64,000 nt of DNA from the NCBI RefSeq assembly GCF_030373245.1, contig NZ_JAUCZF010000004.1:124001-188000 (forward strand), written 5' to 3'. This document shows positions 38,253-46,655 of the stretch, piece by piece (within the stretch, counting starts at the first letter, position 1; the number at the start of each line of letters is the position of its first letter). Under the pieces are notes generated by a model, which worked only from the letters and a program-made list of their open reading frames with translations, was not told the origin of the DNA and made no database searches. This DNA comes from Hydrogenophaga sp. GTDB lineage: Bacteria; Pseudomonadota; Gammaproteobacteria; Burkholderiales; Burkholderiaceae_C. A program made the translations under genes and the position numbers.

Positions 38253-39013
38253 AGCTCGATACGCTGTTTGGCCTGCACGGCAAGCGGGCGCTGGTCACCG
38301 GTGGCAGTTCAGGCCTCGGTGAGGCGATGGCGCGCGCCCTGGGTCTGGCTGGAGCGAGTGTCGTTTTGGTGTCGCGCCGCTCCGCAGAGCTCGAGGCTGC
38401 AACTCGACGTCTGGCGGACGAAGGCATCGCTGCGCAATGGATTGCTGCTGACCTTGCCACTCCTGAAGGTGCACAGCAGGGAGCCGCTGATGTTCTCGCG
38501 CTCGGTGAAGTGGACATCCTGGTCAACGCCGCTGGAGTGAACCTGCGCGAACCGTTTGCCGAGATCACGCCCGCCAGCTGGATGACCCAGATCCACCTGC
38601 ACCTGAGCGCCCCGTTCTTTCTCACCCAGGCTCTTGCACCCGGCATGAAGCAGCGCGGCTGGGGCCGCATCATCAACATCGCCAGCCTGCAGAGTTTCCG
38701 AGCCTTTCCCAACAGCGCACCGTACGGCGCGGGCAAGGGCGGCATCGTGCAGCTCACGCGCGCCATCGCGGTCGAGTGGGGCCCGCACGGCATCACCTGC
38801 AATGCAATCGGACCGGGCTTTTTCCCCACCGCACTCACCGCCCCCGTGTTCGACAACAGCGAGCTGGCTTCCCGGCATGCTGCGCAAACCTGCCTGGGGC
38901 GCAATGGTGCTTTGCAGGATGTGAATGGCCTGACCGTCTTCCTGGCCAGCGAGGCATCTGCCTACGTGAGCGGCCAGACCATCATGCTGGACGGCGGCTA
39001 CACAGCGAAATGA
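38249..39013 (+). CDS. Short-chain dehydrogenase/reductase, SDR family
   Basis: An oxidoreductase of 254 residues. The cofactor motif is [12 protein letters not shown] (near residue 17), and the catalytic tetrad fits NAAG, Ser in NIASLQSF, and Tyr-Lys in YGAGKGG, where the usual YxxxK reads YGAGK. It ends [13 protein letters not shown], as in classical SDRs. The start overlaps the sulfatase stop, so it is translationally coupled. Its substrate may be the alcohol released by the sulfatase, or dihydroxypropanesulfonate (the HpsO/HpsP type of 2-dehydrogenase). Both remain inferences. Confidence 0.82.
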   Translation: MKLDTLFGLHGKRALVTGGSSGLGEAMARALGLAGASVVLVSRRSAELEAATRRLADEGIAAQWIAADLATPEGAQQGAADVLALGEVDILVNAAGVNLREPFAEITPASWMTQIHLHLSAPFFLTQALAPGMKQRGWGRIINIASLQSFRAFPNSAPYGAGKGGIVQLTRAIAVEWGPHGITCNAIGPGFFPTALTAPVFDNSELASRHAAQTCLGRNGALQDVNGLTVFLASEASAYVSGQTIMLDGGYTAK

Positions 39014-39283
39014 GTCACGCCATGGCTGTGCCCGGTCTCGCTGCCTTCGGGATGCCGCCCACCGCCGCGCTGGTGTCAGCGCGGCGATGATGGCGTCGAT
39101 CCGACACGCTGGACTGCGCTTCAAGTTTCCGGGTTGGCACCCGAGTGCGTTTGCCGGGGCTGAGTGCATCGCCGATCCGCTTGCCGACACGGACCTGGCG
39201 TGTCTGGTCAACGGCAGGCTTGGAAGCCTGCGGTACCGGGACAAAGACTTCGCTCGCTCAACCCTCTGTCTTGAACACATCCA

Positions 39284-40483
39284 ATGGCACACCGTGATCA
39301 AACCCAGTTGAACCCAGCCGACACCCATCCGGTGATGCTCGGATCATTGGTTCCCCCCAGCGGTGTGAAGCCGCTGAACTTCAGCCCTGGGCCCACATCG
39401 CTTGCAGCCGAGGTCGAGGCCGCCATCAAGGCCTTGTTCGACGCGGAACGCATGTGCTCCATGTACCTCTCGCATCGGTCCCCTGAATTTCTGGACATTC
39501 TCGCCAGCGTGGTGCAACGCTGCCGTGCGGCGATGGAGATTCCTGATCAGTACGAGATTCTTTTCATGCACGGCGGTGGGCACGGGCAGTTTGCTGCGGT
39601 TCCGCTCAACCTGTGCCCCAACGGCGATGAAAAAGCGACCTACCTCGTCAATGGCACCTGGTCCAAGCGTGCACTCTCCGAGGCATCGAAATACTGCCGC
39701 CCCATCGTCGTGTCCTCCGAAAACCCGGATGGCACGTTCACCCACAACCCATCGTTTGCCCAATTGGATCCCGAGTCCAGGTACGTGTATCTGTGCTCCA
39801 ACGAAACCGTCAACGGAATTGAGATGCACCAGCTTCCCAAGCTGGGCATCAAGGCACCCTTGGTGGTTGACGCGTCGTCGGACTTTTCCACCAAACCCAT
39901 CGACTGGGTGGGGTGCAACGTCGGCGTTCTGTATGCCTGCGCGTCCAAAAACCTCGGACATCCCGGGGTCACCCTGTGCGTGATTCGCAAGGACTTGTTG
40001 GGCACACCCAGCCAACACTGCCCGGGGGTGCTTTGCTACACCACCAATGTCCGTGAGGGCAACTTGTGGAACACCATCGCCACATTCAATGTGGAGGTGA
40101 TCAACATCTACCTGCAATGGTTGATCGCGCAAGGCGGTGTGCATGAAATGGAGCGCCGGTCGATTGCAAAGTCGGCAATGGTCTACAACCTGATCGGCAG
40201 CTCAGAGGGGTTCTATGGCACCCCTATTTCAGATCCATCGATCCGCAGCCGCATGAACGTCCCCTTTGATGTTGCCGGTGGCGACGAGGAAACCACCCGG
40301 GACTTCCTGATTCAGGGCTGGGAACGAGGAATCGTCGGCCTCAGAACGCTGACGCCGTTCGGGGTGGGCAAGTACCTGAGGGCCAGTCTGTACAACGGTG
40401 TCAGCGTGCATCAGGTGGAGGTACTGGTCTCATTCATGGCAGGGTTCATGAAAGCTGCTCGCGCCAAACAAGTCTGTCGGTAG
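39284..40483 (+). CDS. SerC-like class V aminotransferase with altered phosphate-binding segment
   Basis: A PLP aminotransferase of 399 residues in the phosphoserine aminotransferase (SerC) family. The matching stretches are FSPGPTSLAAEV, YLSHRSPEFLD, LFMHGGGHGQFAAVPLNL, CSNETVNGIE, VDASSDFSTKPI and SKNLGHPGVTL with PLP lysine Lys222. SerC proteins carry a conserved LKGHR-VVGGMRAS-type segment near the C-terminus that binds the substrate phosphate. Here residues 353-366 read LRTLTPFGVGKYLR and the His-Arg pair is missing. Substrate has therefore probably changed. Near SuyAB and SlcC, the natural guess is cysteate/sulfopyruvate, whose skeleton mirrors phosphoserine/phosphohydroxypyruvate. The start is not firm, because the ATG lacks a ribosome site and the next ATG is 17 codons further. 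Confidence 0.82.
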   Translation: MAHRDQTQLNPADTHPVMLGSLVPPSGVKPLNFSPGPTSLAAEVEAAIKALFDAERMCSMYLSHRSPEFLDILASVVQRCRAAMEIPDQYEILFMHGGGHGQFAAVPLNLCPNGDEKATYLVNGTWSKRALSEASKYCRPIVVSSENPDGTFTHNPSFAQLDPESRYVYLCSNETVNGIEMHQLPKLGIKAPLVVDASSDFSTKPIDWVGCNVGVLYACASKNLGHPGVTLCVIRKDLLGTPSQHCPGVLCYTTNVREGNLWNTIATFNVEVINIYLQWLIAQGGVHEMERRSIAKSAMVYNLIGSSEGFYGTPISDPSIRSRMNVPFDVAGGDEETTRDFLIQGWERGIVGLRTLTPFGVGKYLRASLYNGVSVHQVEVLVSFMAGFMKAARAKQVCR

Positions 40484-40546
40484 GAGTGGAGACTGCTCTC
40501 AGGTCTCAACCGATGGTGCAAGAGGCGGCGCTGCATCTGCCCATCT

Positions 40547-41013
40547 TTGCTGGTCGGTGTGATCTTGCTCCGGGAAATTCGCGACGCTATCCTGCAGGGT
40601 CCGCCACATCTTACTGAGCCGATGCACGGCTGCACCTGCTCGGGTCATGCCGTGTCTTGTGCAGCCGGGCTGCGGATGCGCGAGATGCTGCAGCAGGACG
40701 ATCTGATTGCCGGCGCCGGGCTGCTTGCATTGCCGTTTGAAGACGCGATGCACCAGCTTGCGACCTTGCCCGGGTGTTCAGTGTTCGCGATCAATGCCTG
40801 GCTGGCTGCATCGAGCTGGCGGTGATCGACGGACAGCCTGGCCGGCATGGTGCTCCTGTGCTGGCTGGCGCGTTCGACCACGGGCTGCACATGCGCGCGC
40901 CAGGTGGCGCCCGGTTGCTCGTGCCGCGATCGCCGGATGACATTCGAAACACCGTTGATCGGCTTGCCAGCGCGATCCAGGTCTGCGCTTGTTCACCGGA
41001 GTCGGAAGCCTGA
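40547..41013 (+). pseudogene. Decayed C-terminal part of a class III aminotransferase
   Basis: Two overlapping frames encode the end of a class III (omega-amino acid) aminotransferase. The first frame (to about 40780) reads EPMHGCTCSGHAVSCAAGLR, a degraded form of the family HGYTYSGHPVACAA region. The second frame (from about 40774) reads VRDQCLAGCIELAVIDG, GAFDHGLHMRAPGGARLLVP and DIRNTVDRLASAIQV, the family tail. A one- or two-base indel near 40775-40785 joins them. The N-terminal two thirds, including the PLP lysine, is missing. The remnant sits between the SerC-like gene and suyA. A taurine-pyruvate-like or other sulfonate aminotransferase is possible, but the class is all that can be seen. 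Confidence 0.65.
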
Positions 41014-41200
41014 AAGCCGGGCCCTCGCGCAATCGTCGGGCCTGTGCCGAGCAGCTTGCCAGGTGATGCACCCAGCGCCATGACTTGAACTCCGCTGATG
41101 CGCTCGTGGGCAGCAGGAGCCATCACTGTAGGGGTCTTTCGCCGGTAACCACTGGTTCATTTTTGCTCGCAGACGAGCTGGCTGCGCACTCCCAGTAAAT

Positions 41201-41213
41201 CAGGGAAACCCTG
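41201..41213. promoter_or_regulatory. Palindrome upstream of the suyA promoter
   Basis: CAGGG and CCCTG flank AAA, a perfect 13-base inverted repeat. Its centre lies about 64 bases upstream of the expected suyA transcription start, the position of a class I activator site. AATCATC direct repeats at 41226 and 41266 (40 bases apart) are also present. No regulator is assigned. Confidence 0.4.
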
Positions 41214-41235
41214 TACAAACATATGAATCATCTAG

Positions 41236-41264
41236 TTGACTTCCGGTGGGCCTGAGTGTCTAAT
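41236..41264 (+). promoter_or_regulatory. Sigma70-type promoter of suyAB
   Basis: TTGACT (41236-41241) and TCTAAT (41259-41264) are separated by 17 bases. Each matches the consensus at five of six positions. Transcription should start near 41271 and reach suyA after about 26 bases. Upstream is the aminotransferase pseudogene, so this is probably the start of a separate suy transcript. Confidence 0.7.
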
Positions 41265-41296
41265 AAATCATCCCGGCAACTTATGAGGAAGCAAAG

Positions 41297-41578
41297 ATGA
41301 TTCATTACGTGGTGCATGAAGATGGCGACTCGGTCGGCACGATCGTTGTCGAGGGCGTCAAGAGCGGCGAGACGCTGACCGGTTGGGTGATGGAGCAGGA
41401 CAAGATGGTGTCGCTGCCGACCATCAGCGAGATACCGATTGGTCACAAGATCGCGCTGCGGGATCTCAACAAGGACGACACCGTGATCAAGTACGGCGTC
41501 GATATCGGTCGCGTCGTCGCGCCGATCAAGGCAGGCGAGCACCTGCACGTGCACAACGTCAAAACCAAGCGTTGGTAA
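41297..41578 (+). CDS. suyA: (R)-sulfolactate sulfo-lyase small subunit
   Basis: A protein of 93 residues in the SAF-domain (UxaA N-terminal) family. It forms the small subunit of (2R)-sulfolactate sulfo-lyase (EC 4.4.1.24), which cleaves sulfolactate to pyruvate and sulfite. The chain matches SAF proteins: [40 protein letters not shown], and [13 protein letters not shown]. The ribosome site GAGGAAG lies just upstream. The large subunit follows after 47 bases. The assignment rests on the SuyA/SuyB pairing and context; a UxaA-type altronate dehydratase would have both parts in one chain. Confidence 0.9.
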   Translation: MIHYVVHEDGDSVGTIVVEGVKSGETLTGWVMEQDKMVSLPTISEIPIGHKIALRDLNKDDTVIKYGVDIGRVVAPIKAGEHLHVHNVKTKRW

Positions 41579-41625
41579 ATGCCCGCCCAGCGCCGAATCC
41601 CTCTCGAACACATTTAGGAATGCAG

Positions 41626-42795
41626 ATGATCAGCAAAGACTCCACCTTCCTCGGCTACCGCCGAGAAAACGGCCGTGTTGGCGTGCGCAACCACGTCATC
41701 ATTCTCCCGGTTGACGACATTTCCAACGCCGCCTGCGAATCGGTTGCCAACAACATCAAAGGGACCATGGCGATCCCTCACCCGTATGGCCGCCTGCAGT
41801 TTGGTGCCGACCTTGAGCTGCACTTCCGCACCCTGATCGGAACCGGCGCCAACCCCAACGTGGCTGCCGTGGTCGTGATCGGCATCGAACCCGCCTGGAC
41901 CAAGCTCGTGGCCGACGGCATTGCCAAGACCGGCAAGCCTGTCCAGAGCTTCTCGATTTCGCAGAATGGTGACCACGCCACCATCATGAAAGCGTCGAAA
42001 GCCGCCCGCGAACTGCTTCAGGATGCTTCGGAAAAACAGCGCGAGGTTTGCCCGATCAGCGATCTGTGGGTGTCTACCAAATGCGGCGAGTCCGACACCA
42101 CCTCGGGCTGCGGCGCGAACCCCACCGTGGGCAATGCCTTTGACAAGATGTACGACCTGGGCACGACGCTGTGCTTCGGCGAGACCAGTGAGCTGACAGG
42201 TGGTGAGCACCTGGTGGCCGCGCGGTGCAGAACGCCGGAAGTCAAAGCCCAGTTCATGGACATGTTTGATCGCTATCAGGCCATGATCGATCGCCACAAG
42301 ACGTCGGACCTTTCCGACTCGCAGCCGACCAAGGGCAACATCGCCGGCGGCCTGACGACGATCGAAGAGAAGGCGCTGGGCAACATCCAGAAGATCGGAA
42401 AGAAGTGCATGGTCGATGGTGTGCTCGACTACGCCGAGACGCCCTCTGGCCCGGGTCTGTGGTTCATGCAGTCAAGCTCGGCCGCAGCCGAAATGGTCAC
42501 GCTGTGCGCAGCTGCTGGCTACGTGGTGCACTTCTTCCCGACCGGGCAGGGCAATATCGTCGGCAATCCGATCGTGCCTGTGATCAAGCTGTGCGCGAAC
42601 CCGCGCACGGTGCGCACGATGGGTGAGCACGTTGACGTCGACACCTCGGGCCTGCTGCAGCGAGAAATCAACATGGACGGAGCCGGTGACCTGCTGCTCG
42701 ACATGATGCTGCGAACGGCCAACGGACGCCTCACGGCGGCCGAAGCCCTGGGCCACCGCGAGTTTGTGTTGACGCGCCTCTACGAGAGCGCTTGA
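41626..42795 (+). CDS. suyB: (R)-sulfolactate sulfo-lyase large subunit
   Basis: A protein of 389 residues related to the UxaA C-terminal region. Family stretches are [59 protein letters not shown] and [20 protein letters not shown]. The cysteines and His/Asp residues match the iron-dependent altronate dehydratase relatives. With SuyA it forms the C-S bond cleavage enzyme. The ATG at 41626 has AGGA six bases upstream; an ATG two codons earlier is too close to it. A hairpin follows the stop at 42861. Confidence 0.9.
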   Translation: MISKDSTFLGYRRENGRVGVRNHVIILPVDDISNAACESVANNIKGTMAIPHPYGRLQFGADLELHFRTLIGTGANPNVAAVVVIGIEPAWTKLVADGIAKTGKPVQSFSISQNGDHATIMKASKAARELLQDASEKQREVCPISDLWVSTKCGESDTTSGCGANPTVGNAFDKMYDLGTTLCFGETSELTGGEHLVAARCRTPEVKAQFMDMFDRYQAMIDRHKTSDLSDSQPTKGNIAGGLTTIEEKALGNIQKIGKKCMVDGVLDYAETPSGPGLWFMQSSSAAAEMVTLCAAAGYVVHFFPTGQGNIVGNPIVPVIKLCANPRTVRTMGEHVDVDTSGLLQREINMDGAGDLLLDMMLRTANGRLTAAEALGHREFVLTRLYESA

Positions 42796-42860
42796 TGCCC
42801 CATGCCGGACCGATGGGCAGTCCTGGATGACCTGAGTCTGGATAGCTTCGCTTCTTCGGT

Positions 42861-42882
42861 GCCCTGGCGATCGCGCCAGGGC
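42861..42882 (+). terminator. Hairpin after suyB
   Basis: A nine-base perfect stem (GCCCTGGCG with CGCCAGGGC) and a four-base ATCG loop, extended by flanking TCGCTTC and GAAGCGA. There is no T-tract, so it may stabilise mRNA rather than terminate. Confidence 0.5.
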
Positions 42883-43045
42883 GTCCGTTGAAGCGAGCGG
42901 CCAGGCGAGTGGCCTTGCGAGGTTTCAAGGCCGCAGGGCGTTTCGCACCAGGGCTGTCGCTGCTCACCGTTCATCGGCCAATTCACCACGATGAATCGCG
43001 GCCACACTGCCCAGCAAGTCCATTGCGCCAACCGGAGATCAGCCC

Positions 43046-44047
43046 GTGAAAGCCCTCGTCTACACCCAGCCCCTGGAAGTGCAATTGCTCGATCGGCCGG
43101 AACCCGAGCTGTGCGATGGCGAAGTGGTCTTGCGCATCGATGCGGTGGGCATCTGCGGCTCTGATATGCACGCGTTCCATGGCCACGATCCGCGCCGAAA
43201 GCCAGGCCTGGTGCTGGGCCATGAGTTTTGCGGCACGGTGGTCAAGAGCGCGGCGCCCGCCTACCAGGAGGGCCTGCGTGTCACAGGCAACCCCCTCATC
43301 ACCTGCGGTACCTGCGACTACTGTGTGCAAGGCCGCAACAACCTCTGCAGCCGCCGCACCATGGTGGGCATGACGCGGCCCGGTGCGTTTGCCGAATACA
43401 TGTCGATCCCGGCGGCCTCGCTGATCGACATACCGCAGGACATGCCCGCCCTGCATGCCGCGCTCACCGAACCGGCCGCTACTGCGCTGCACGCGATCAA
43501 CATGAGCCTCAAAGCCATGGCACGGCCGCTGCCAGAGAACCGCACCCTCATCATCGGCGGGGGTGCCATCGGCATGCTGGCAGCGCTGTTGCTCAAGACC
43601 TACGGCTGTCGGGATACGGTGCTGGCCGAGGTGAACCCGCTGCGCCGCCGATCGGCCGAGAAGCACGCTGGCGTAGCGACCTACGATCCGCGCGAAACCC
43701 AGCCGCAGGAGAACGGCTTCGACTACGTGATCGACGCGGTGGGCAGCAAGCTGACCCGGGTCGCTGCGCTGACAGCCGTCAAGCCCGGAGGCGTTGTGAT
43801 GCATGTGGGTCTGCAGGACTGGGCCAGTGAAATCGACATGCGCAAGCTGACCCTGGCCGAGATCACGCTCATGGGCACCTACACCTACACCACAGCCGAT
43901 TTGCGCGCGACGGTGAAGCTGCTGCATGAAGGTGCATTTGGGGACTTGTCCTGGGTGCAGAGCGTCTCGCTTGACGAAGGTGCGCAGGCGTTTGCCGATC
44001 TGGACAGTGGCCGTCTGGCCACCAGCAAGGTGGTTCTGATACCTTAG
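43046..44047 (+). CDS. Zinc-dependent alcohol dehydrogenase, MDR family
   Basis: A medium-chain dehydrogenase of 333 residues. The catalytic-zinc ligands are Cys37 (GICGSDMHAF), His59 and Glu60 (VLGHEFCGTV). The structural-zinc cysteines are present at residues 87, 90, 93 and 101 (CGTCDYCVQGRNNLCSRR). The NAD-binding motif is LIIGGGAIGML. The family includes sorbitol and threonine dehydrogenases, so a polyol-like substrate fits. In the sulfonate context, a role as a dihydroxypropanesulfonate 2-dehydrogenase (HpsO/HpsP type) is plausible but unproven. GTG start at 43046 has GGAG upstream. Confidence 0.83.
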   Translation: MKALVYTQPLEVQLLDRPEPELCDGEVVLRIDAVGICGSDMHAFHGHDPRRKPGLVLGHEFCGTVVKSAAPAYQEGLRVTGNPLITCGTCDYCVQGRNNLCSRRTMVGMTRPGAFAEYMSIPAASLIDIPQDMPALHAALTEPAATALHAINMSLKAMARPLPENRTLIIGGGAIGMLAALLLKTYGCRDTVLAEVNPLRRRSAEKHAGVATYDPRETQPQENGFDYVIDAVGSKLTRVAALTAVKPGGVVMHVGLQDWASEIDMRKLTLAEITLMGTYTYTTADLRATVKLLHEGAFGDLSWVQSVSLDEGAQAFADLDSGRLATSKVVLIP

Positions 44048-44150
44048 GGCTGGCGAGTCGGCTCCGTTGGATTGGGCTTGCTGCCTCGGCTTCCTTGTCA
44101 TTGCGAGGATTTCGAGGCCTTTTGAAACGAGAGAAATTAGGAGACAAATC

Positions 44151-45113
44151 ATGACCCAGCGCATTTCCCTGCACAAAACACTGACCGCCGCTGCCCTGGT
44201 GGCTGCCACGACGATGGCCGGCGCCGCCGGTTTCCCGGACAAAACTGTCAACTACATCATCCCCTTTGGCCCAGGCGGTGAGTCCGACGTGTCTGCCCGA
44301 CTGCAAGAGCCCGTGTTCAAGCAGCTCACCGGGCAGAGCATGGCGATCCAGTACCGGCCAGGCGCCGGTGGTGCGGCAGGCTGGTCGCAGCTCAACGGCA
44401 TGGCTGCAGACGGCTACACCGTCATGGGCACCAACTTGCCGCACATCGTGTTGCAGCCGCTGCAAAAGGACGTCGGCTACAAGACCGACGAAATCACCAC
44501 GCTCTACTGGTTCCACTACACGCCCGACGCGCTGATCGTGCCGGCCGACAGCCCATTCAAGACGCTGAAAGACTTTGTTGCCGGGGCCAAGGCGGCACCA
44601 GGCGCCACCACCTTGTCGGGTTCGGGCACCAACTCGGCCAACCACCTTGCGCAGCAGCAGTTCGACAAGCTCGCTGGCATCAAGACCACCTACGTGCCGT
44701 TCGGTGGTACCGGGCCGTCCAACGCAGCGCTGCTGGGCAAGCAAGTGGCCGGCAGCTGGGCCTACACCACGGTGCAGATTCAGCTGGGTGACCAGGTGCG
44801 TTGCCTTGCCGTGGCGATGGAGAAGCGTCACCCCAAGTTGCCCAACTGCCCGACCTTCAAGGAGCAGGGCTTTGATCTGGTGGGCGGCGCTTACCGGGGC
44901 GTTGCCGTGCCCAAGAGCACACCGCCTGACGTGCAGGCCAAGATGGCTGACATCCTGGCCAAGATCAATGCCGACCCGGGTTTCATCCAGAAGATGGAAG
45001 AGGGCGGGTTTGCCATGTTGAACGTCGGTCCCGACAAGATGGCTGCTTTCATGTCTGGCATCCAGACTCGCTACGAGGCCTTGGCGAAGGACATGGGTAT
45101 CGTCAAGAAGTAA
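44151..45113 (+). CDS. Tripartite tricarboxylate transporter binding protein (TctC-like)
   Basis: A periplasmic binding protein of 320 residues. The signal peptide ends near TTMAGAAGF, followed by VNYIIPFGPGGESDVSARLQ, QYRPGAGGAAGWSQLNGMAA, and a TTYVPFGGTGPSNAALLGKQ stretch. Bug-family ligand residues are present. TctA- and TctB-like genes follow at once. A TTT system (SlcHFG) is reported for sulfolactate uptake in Chromohalobacter salexigens, and the slcC-comC genes downstream support the same role here. ATG at 44151 has TTAGGAGA upstream. Confidence 0.88.
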   Translation: MTQRISLHKTLTAAALVAATTMAGAAGFPDKTVNYIIPFGPGGESDVSARLQEPVFKQLTGQSMAIQYRPGAGGAAGWSQLNGMAADGYTVMGTNLPHIVLQPLQKDVGYKTDEITTLYWFHYTPDALIVPADSPFKTLKDFVAGAKAAPGATTLSGSGTNSANHLAQQQFDKLAGIKTTYVPFGGTGPSNAALLGKQVAGSWAYTTVQIQLGDQVRCLAVAMEKRHPKLPNCPTFKEQGFDLVGGAYRGVAVPKSTPPDVQAKMADILAKINADPGFIQKMEEGGFAMLNVGPDKMAAFMSGIQTRYEALAKDMGIVKK

Positions 45114-45149
45114 GCCCGCAGAGCCTTTCACCGCGCACCGTCACACCCC

Positions 45150-46655
45150 ATGGGCAGCTTCGAATACCTGCTGGAGGCGATGACCCCGCTGAACCTCATG
45201 TTTGCTTTGGCAGGCGTGATCGCGGGCACGGTGATCGGCTCGCTGCCCGGCCTCACCGCCACCATGGCGGTGGCGGTGCTGGTGCCCTTCACCTTTTCGA
45301 TGCCGCCGTCCACCGCGCTCATCGCGCTGGGCGCCATTTACACCGGTGCCATTTACGGCGGCGCTTACGCCGCCATCTTGCTCAACACGCCGGGCACACC
45401 GTCTTCGATCGCCACCACCTTCGACGGTTATCCGATGGCGCGTGCCGGAAAGGGAGACTTGGCACTCACGCTGGCTTGCCTGTCTTCTGTGGTGGGTGGA
45501 CTGGTGGGCGCCGGTTTCTTGCTGTTACTGGCGCCGCCCATGGCCACGGTGGCGTTGAAGTTCGGACCAGTCGAGTACTTCTGGCTGGCCGTCTTTGGTC
45601 TCACGCTGATCGCCTCCCTGGGTGAAGGCAGCCTCGTCAAGGGGTTGATGGGAGGTTGTCTGGGGCTGCTGCTGTCGATGGTGGGCGTTGCGGAAGTGGG
45701 TGGCGATGTGCGCTACGTGGGCGAGTTCAAGTCGCTGCTGGGCGGTATCGACGTGGTGTCGGCTCTCATCGGCCTTTATTGTGTGCCGGTGCTGATCGAG
45801 CTGGCGGCCACGCCTGTGCGCCACCTGCAGGCGACGCAGCAGGTGGCGGGCTTTCGGTTGCGCGAAGCCATCGCTGCATTGCGGGCGTCCAAATTCAACC
45901 TGGCGCGCAGCTCGGTGATCGGCACCGTGATCGGCATCCTGCCTGGCGCCGGTGGCTCGATTGCTGCGCTGGTGTCCTACTCCGAGGCCAAGCGCACTTC
46001 GCCCCGGCGGGCGAACTTCGGCAAGGGCGAACCCGATGGCATCGTGGCCACCGAGTCGGCCAACAACGCCACTGTGGGTGGTGGTTTCATTCCGACGCTG
46101 GTGCTCGGCATTCCCGGCACGCCCCCCGACGCCATCATCCTGGGCGCCTTGCTGGTGCAGGGCATCCGCACGGGTCCCACGCTGTTCACCCAGCAAGGGC
46201 CCATCGTCTACACCTTCATCTGGGGTCTGATTCTGGCCACCATCATCATGTTGCCGGTGGGCTTGCTGATTGGACGCTTTGCCTTCCGCTCCATCCTCGC
46301 CATTCCCAAGGCGGTGCTGGTGCCCGCGGTGGCGCTCCTCACCATCCTGGGCAGCTTCGCCGTGCACAACAATGTGCACGAAGTGCAGCAGATGGTGGTG
46401 CTGGGTGTGCTGGCCTGGGGCCTGGCCCAGTGGGGCTTCAGTGCCTCGCCGATCGTGCTCGGTCTCATCCTGGGTGCCATTGCCGAACGTGGCTTTGTGC
46501 AAGGCCATCTGATCGGCGGCGCCAGGGGCAGTGTGCTCGACGAATTTTTTGGCCGACCGATTTCGCTGGCCATCATCGCCTTCATTGTGCTCGGGCTGCT
46601 CTGGCCCCTGTGGATCAAGCGCCGCAACCGGCTGGCCCAGGCAAGACATGGCTGA
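45150..46655 (+). CDS. Tripartite tricarboxylate transporter large permease (TctA-like)
   Basis: A membrane protein of 501 residues with about 12 hydrophobic segments. TctA motifs are visible: VIGSLPGLTATMAVAVLVPF near the start, GAIYGGAYAAILLNTPGTPS, and ESANNATVGGGFIPTLVLGI followed by PGTPPDAIILGALLVQGI. It begins 37 bases after the binding-protein gene and overlaps the TctB gene by eight bases. Likely transports sulfolactate or a similar acid, given the flanking enzymes. Confidence 0.92.
   Translation: MGSFEYLLEAMTPLNLMFALAGVIAGTVIGSLPGLTATMAVAVLVPFTFSMPPSTALIALGAIYTGAIYGGAYAAILLNTPGTPSSIATTFDGYPMARAGKGDLALTLACLSSVVGGLVGAGFLLLLAPPMATVALKFGPVEYFWLAVFGLTLIASLGEGSLVKGLMGGCLGLLLSMVGVAEVGGDVRYVGEFKSLLGGIDVVSALIGLYCVPVLIELAATPVRHLQATQQVAGFRLREAIAALRASKFNLARSSVIGTVIGILPGAGGSIAALVSYSEAKRTSPRRANFGKGEPDGIVATESANNATVGGGFIPTLVLGIPGTPPDAIILGALLVQGIRTGPTLFTQQGPIVYTFIWGLILATIIMLPVGLLIGRFAFRSILAIPKAVLVPAVALLTILGSFAVHNNVHEVQQMVVLGVLAWGLAQWGFSASPIVLGLILGAIAERGFVQGHLIGGARGSVLDEFFGRPISLAIIAFIVLGLLWPLWIKRRNRLAQARHG

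Noticed and set aside
39087..39311. 74-codon frame before the SerC-like gene
   Set aside because: No recognised motif and no ribosome site; it overlaps the start of the aminotransferase gene. Treated as non-coding.
41297..42795. Altronate dehydratase (UxaA) split into two genes
   Set aside because: SuyA and SuyB are the known two-gene form of this family, and no uronate genes are present.
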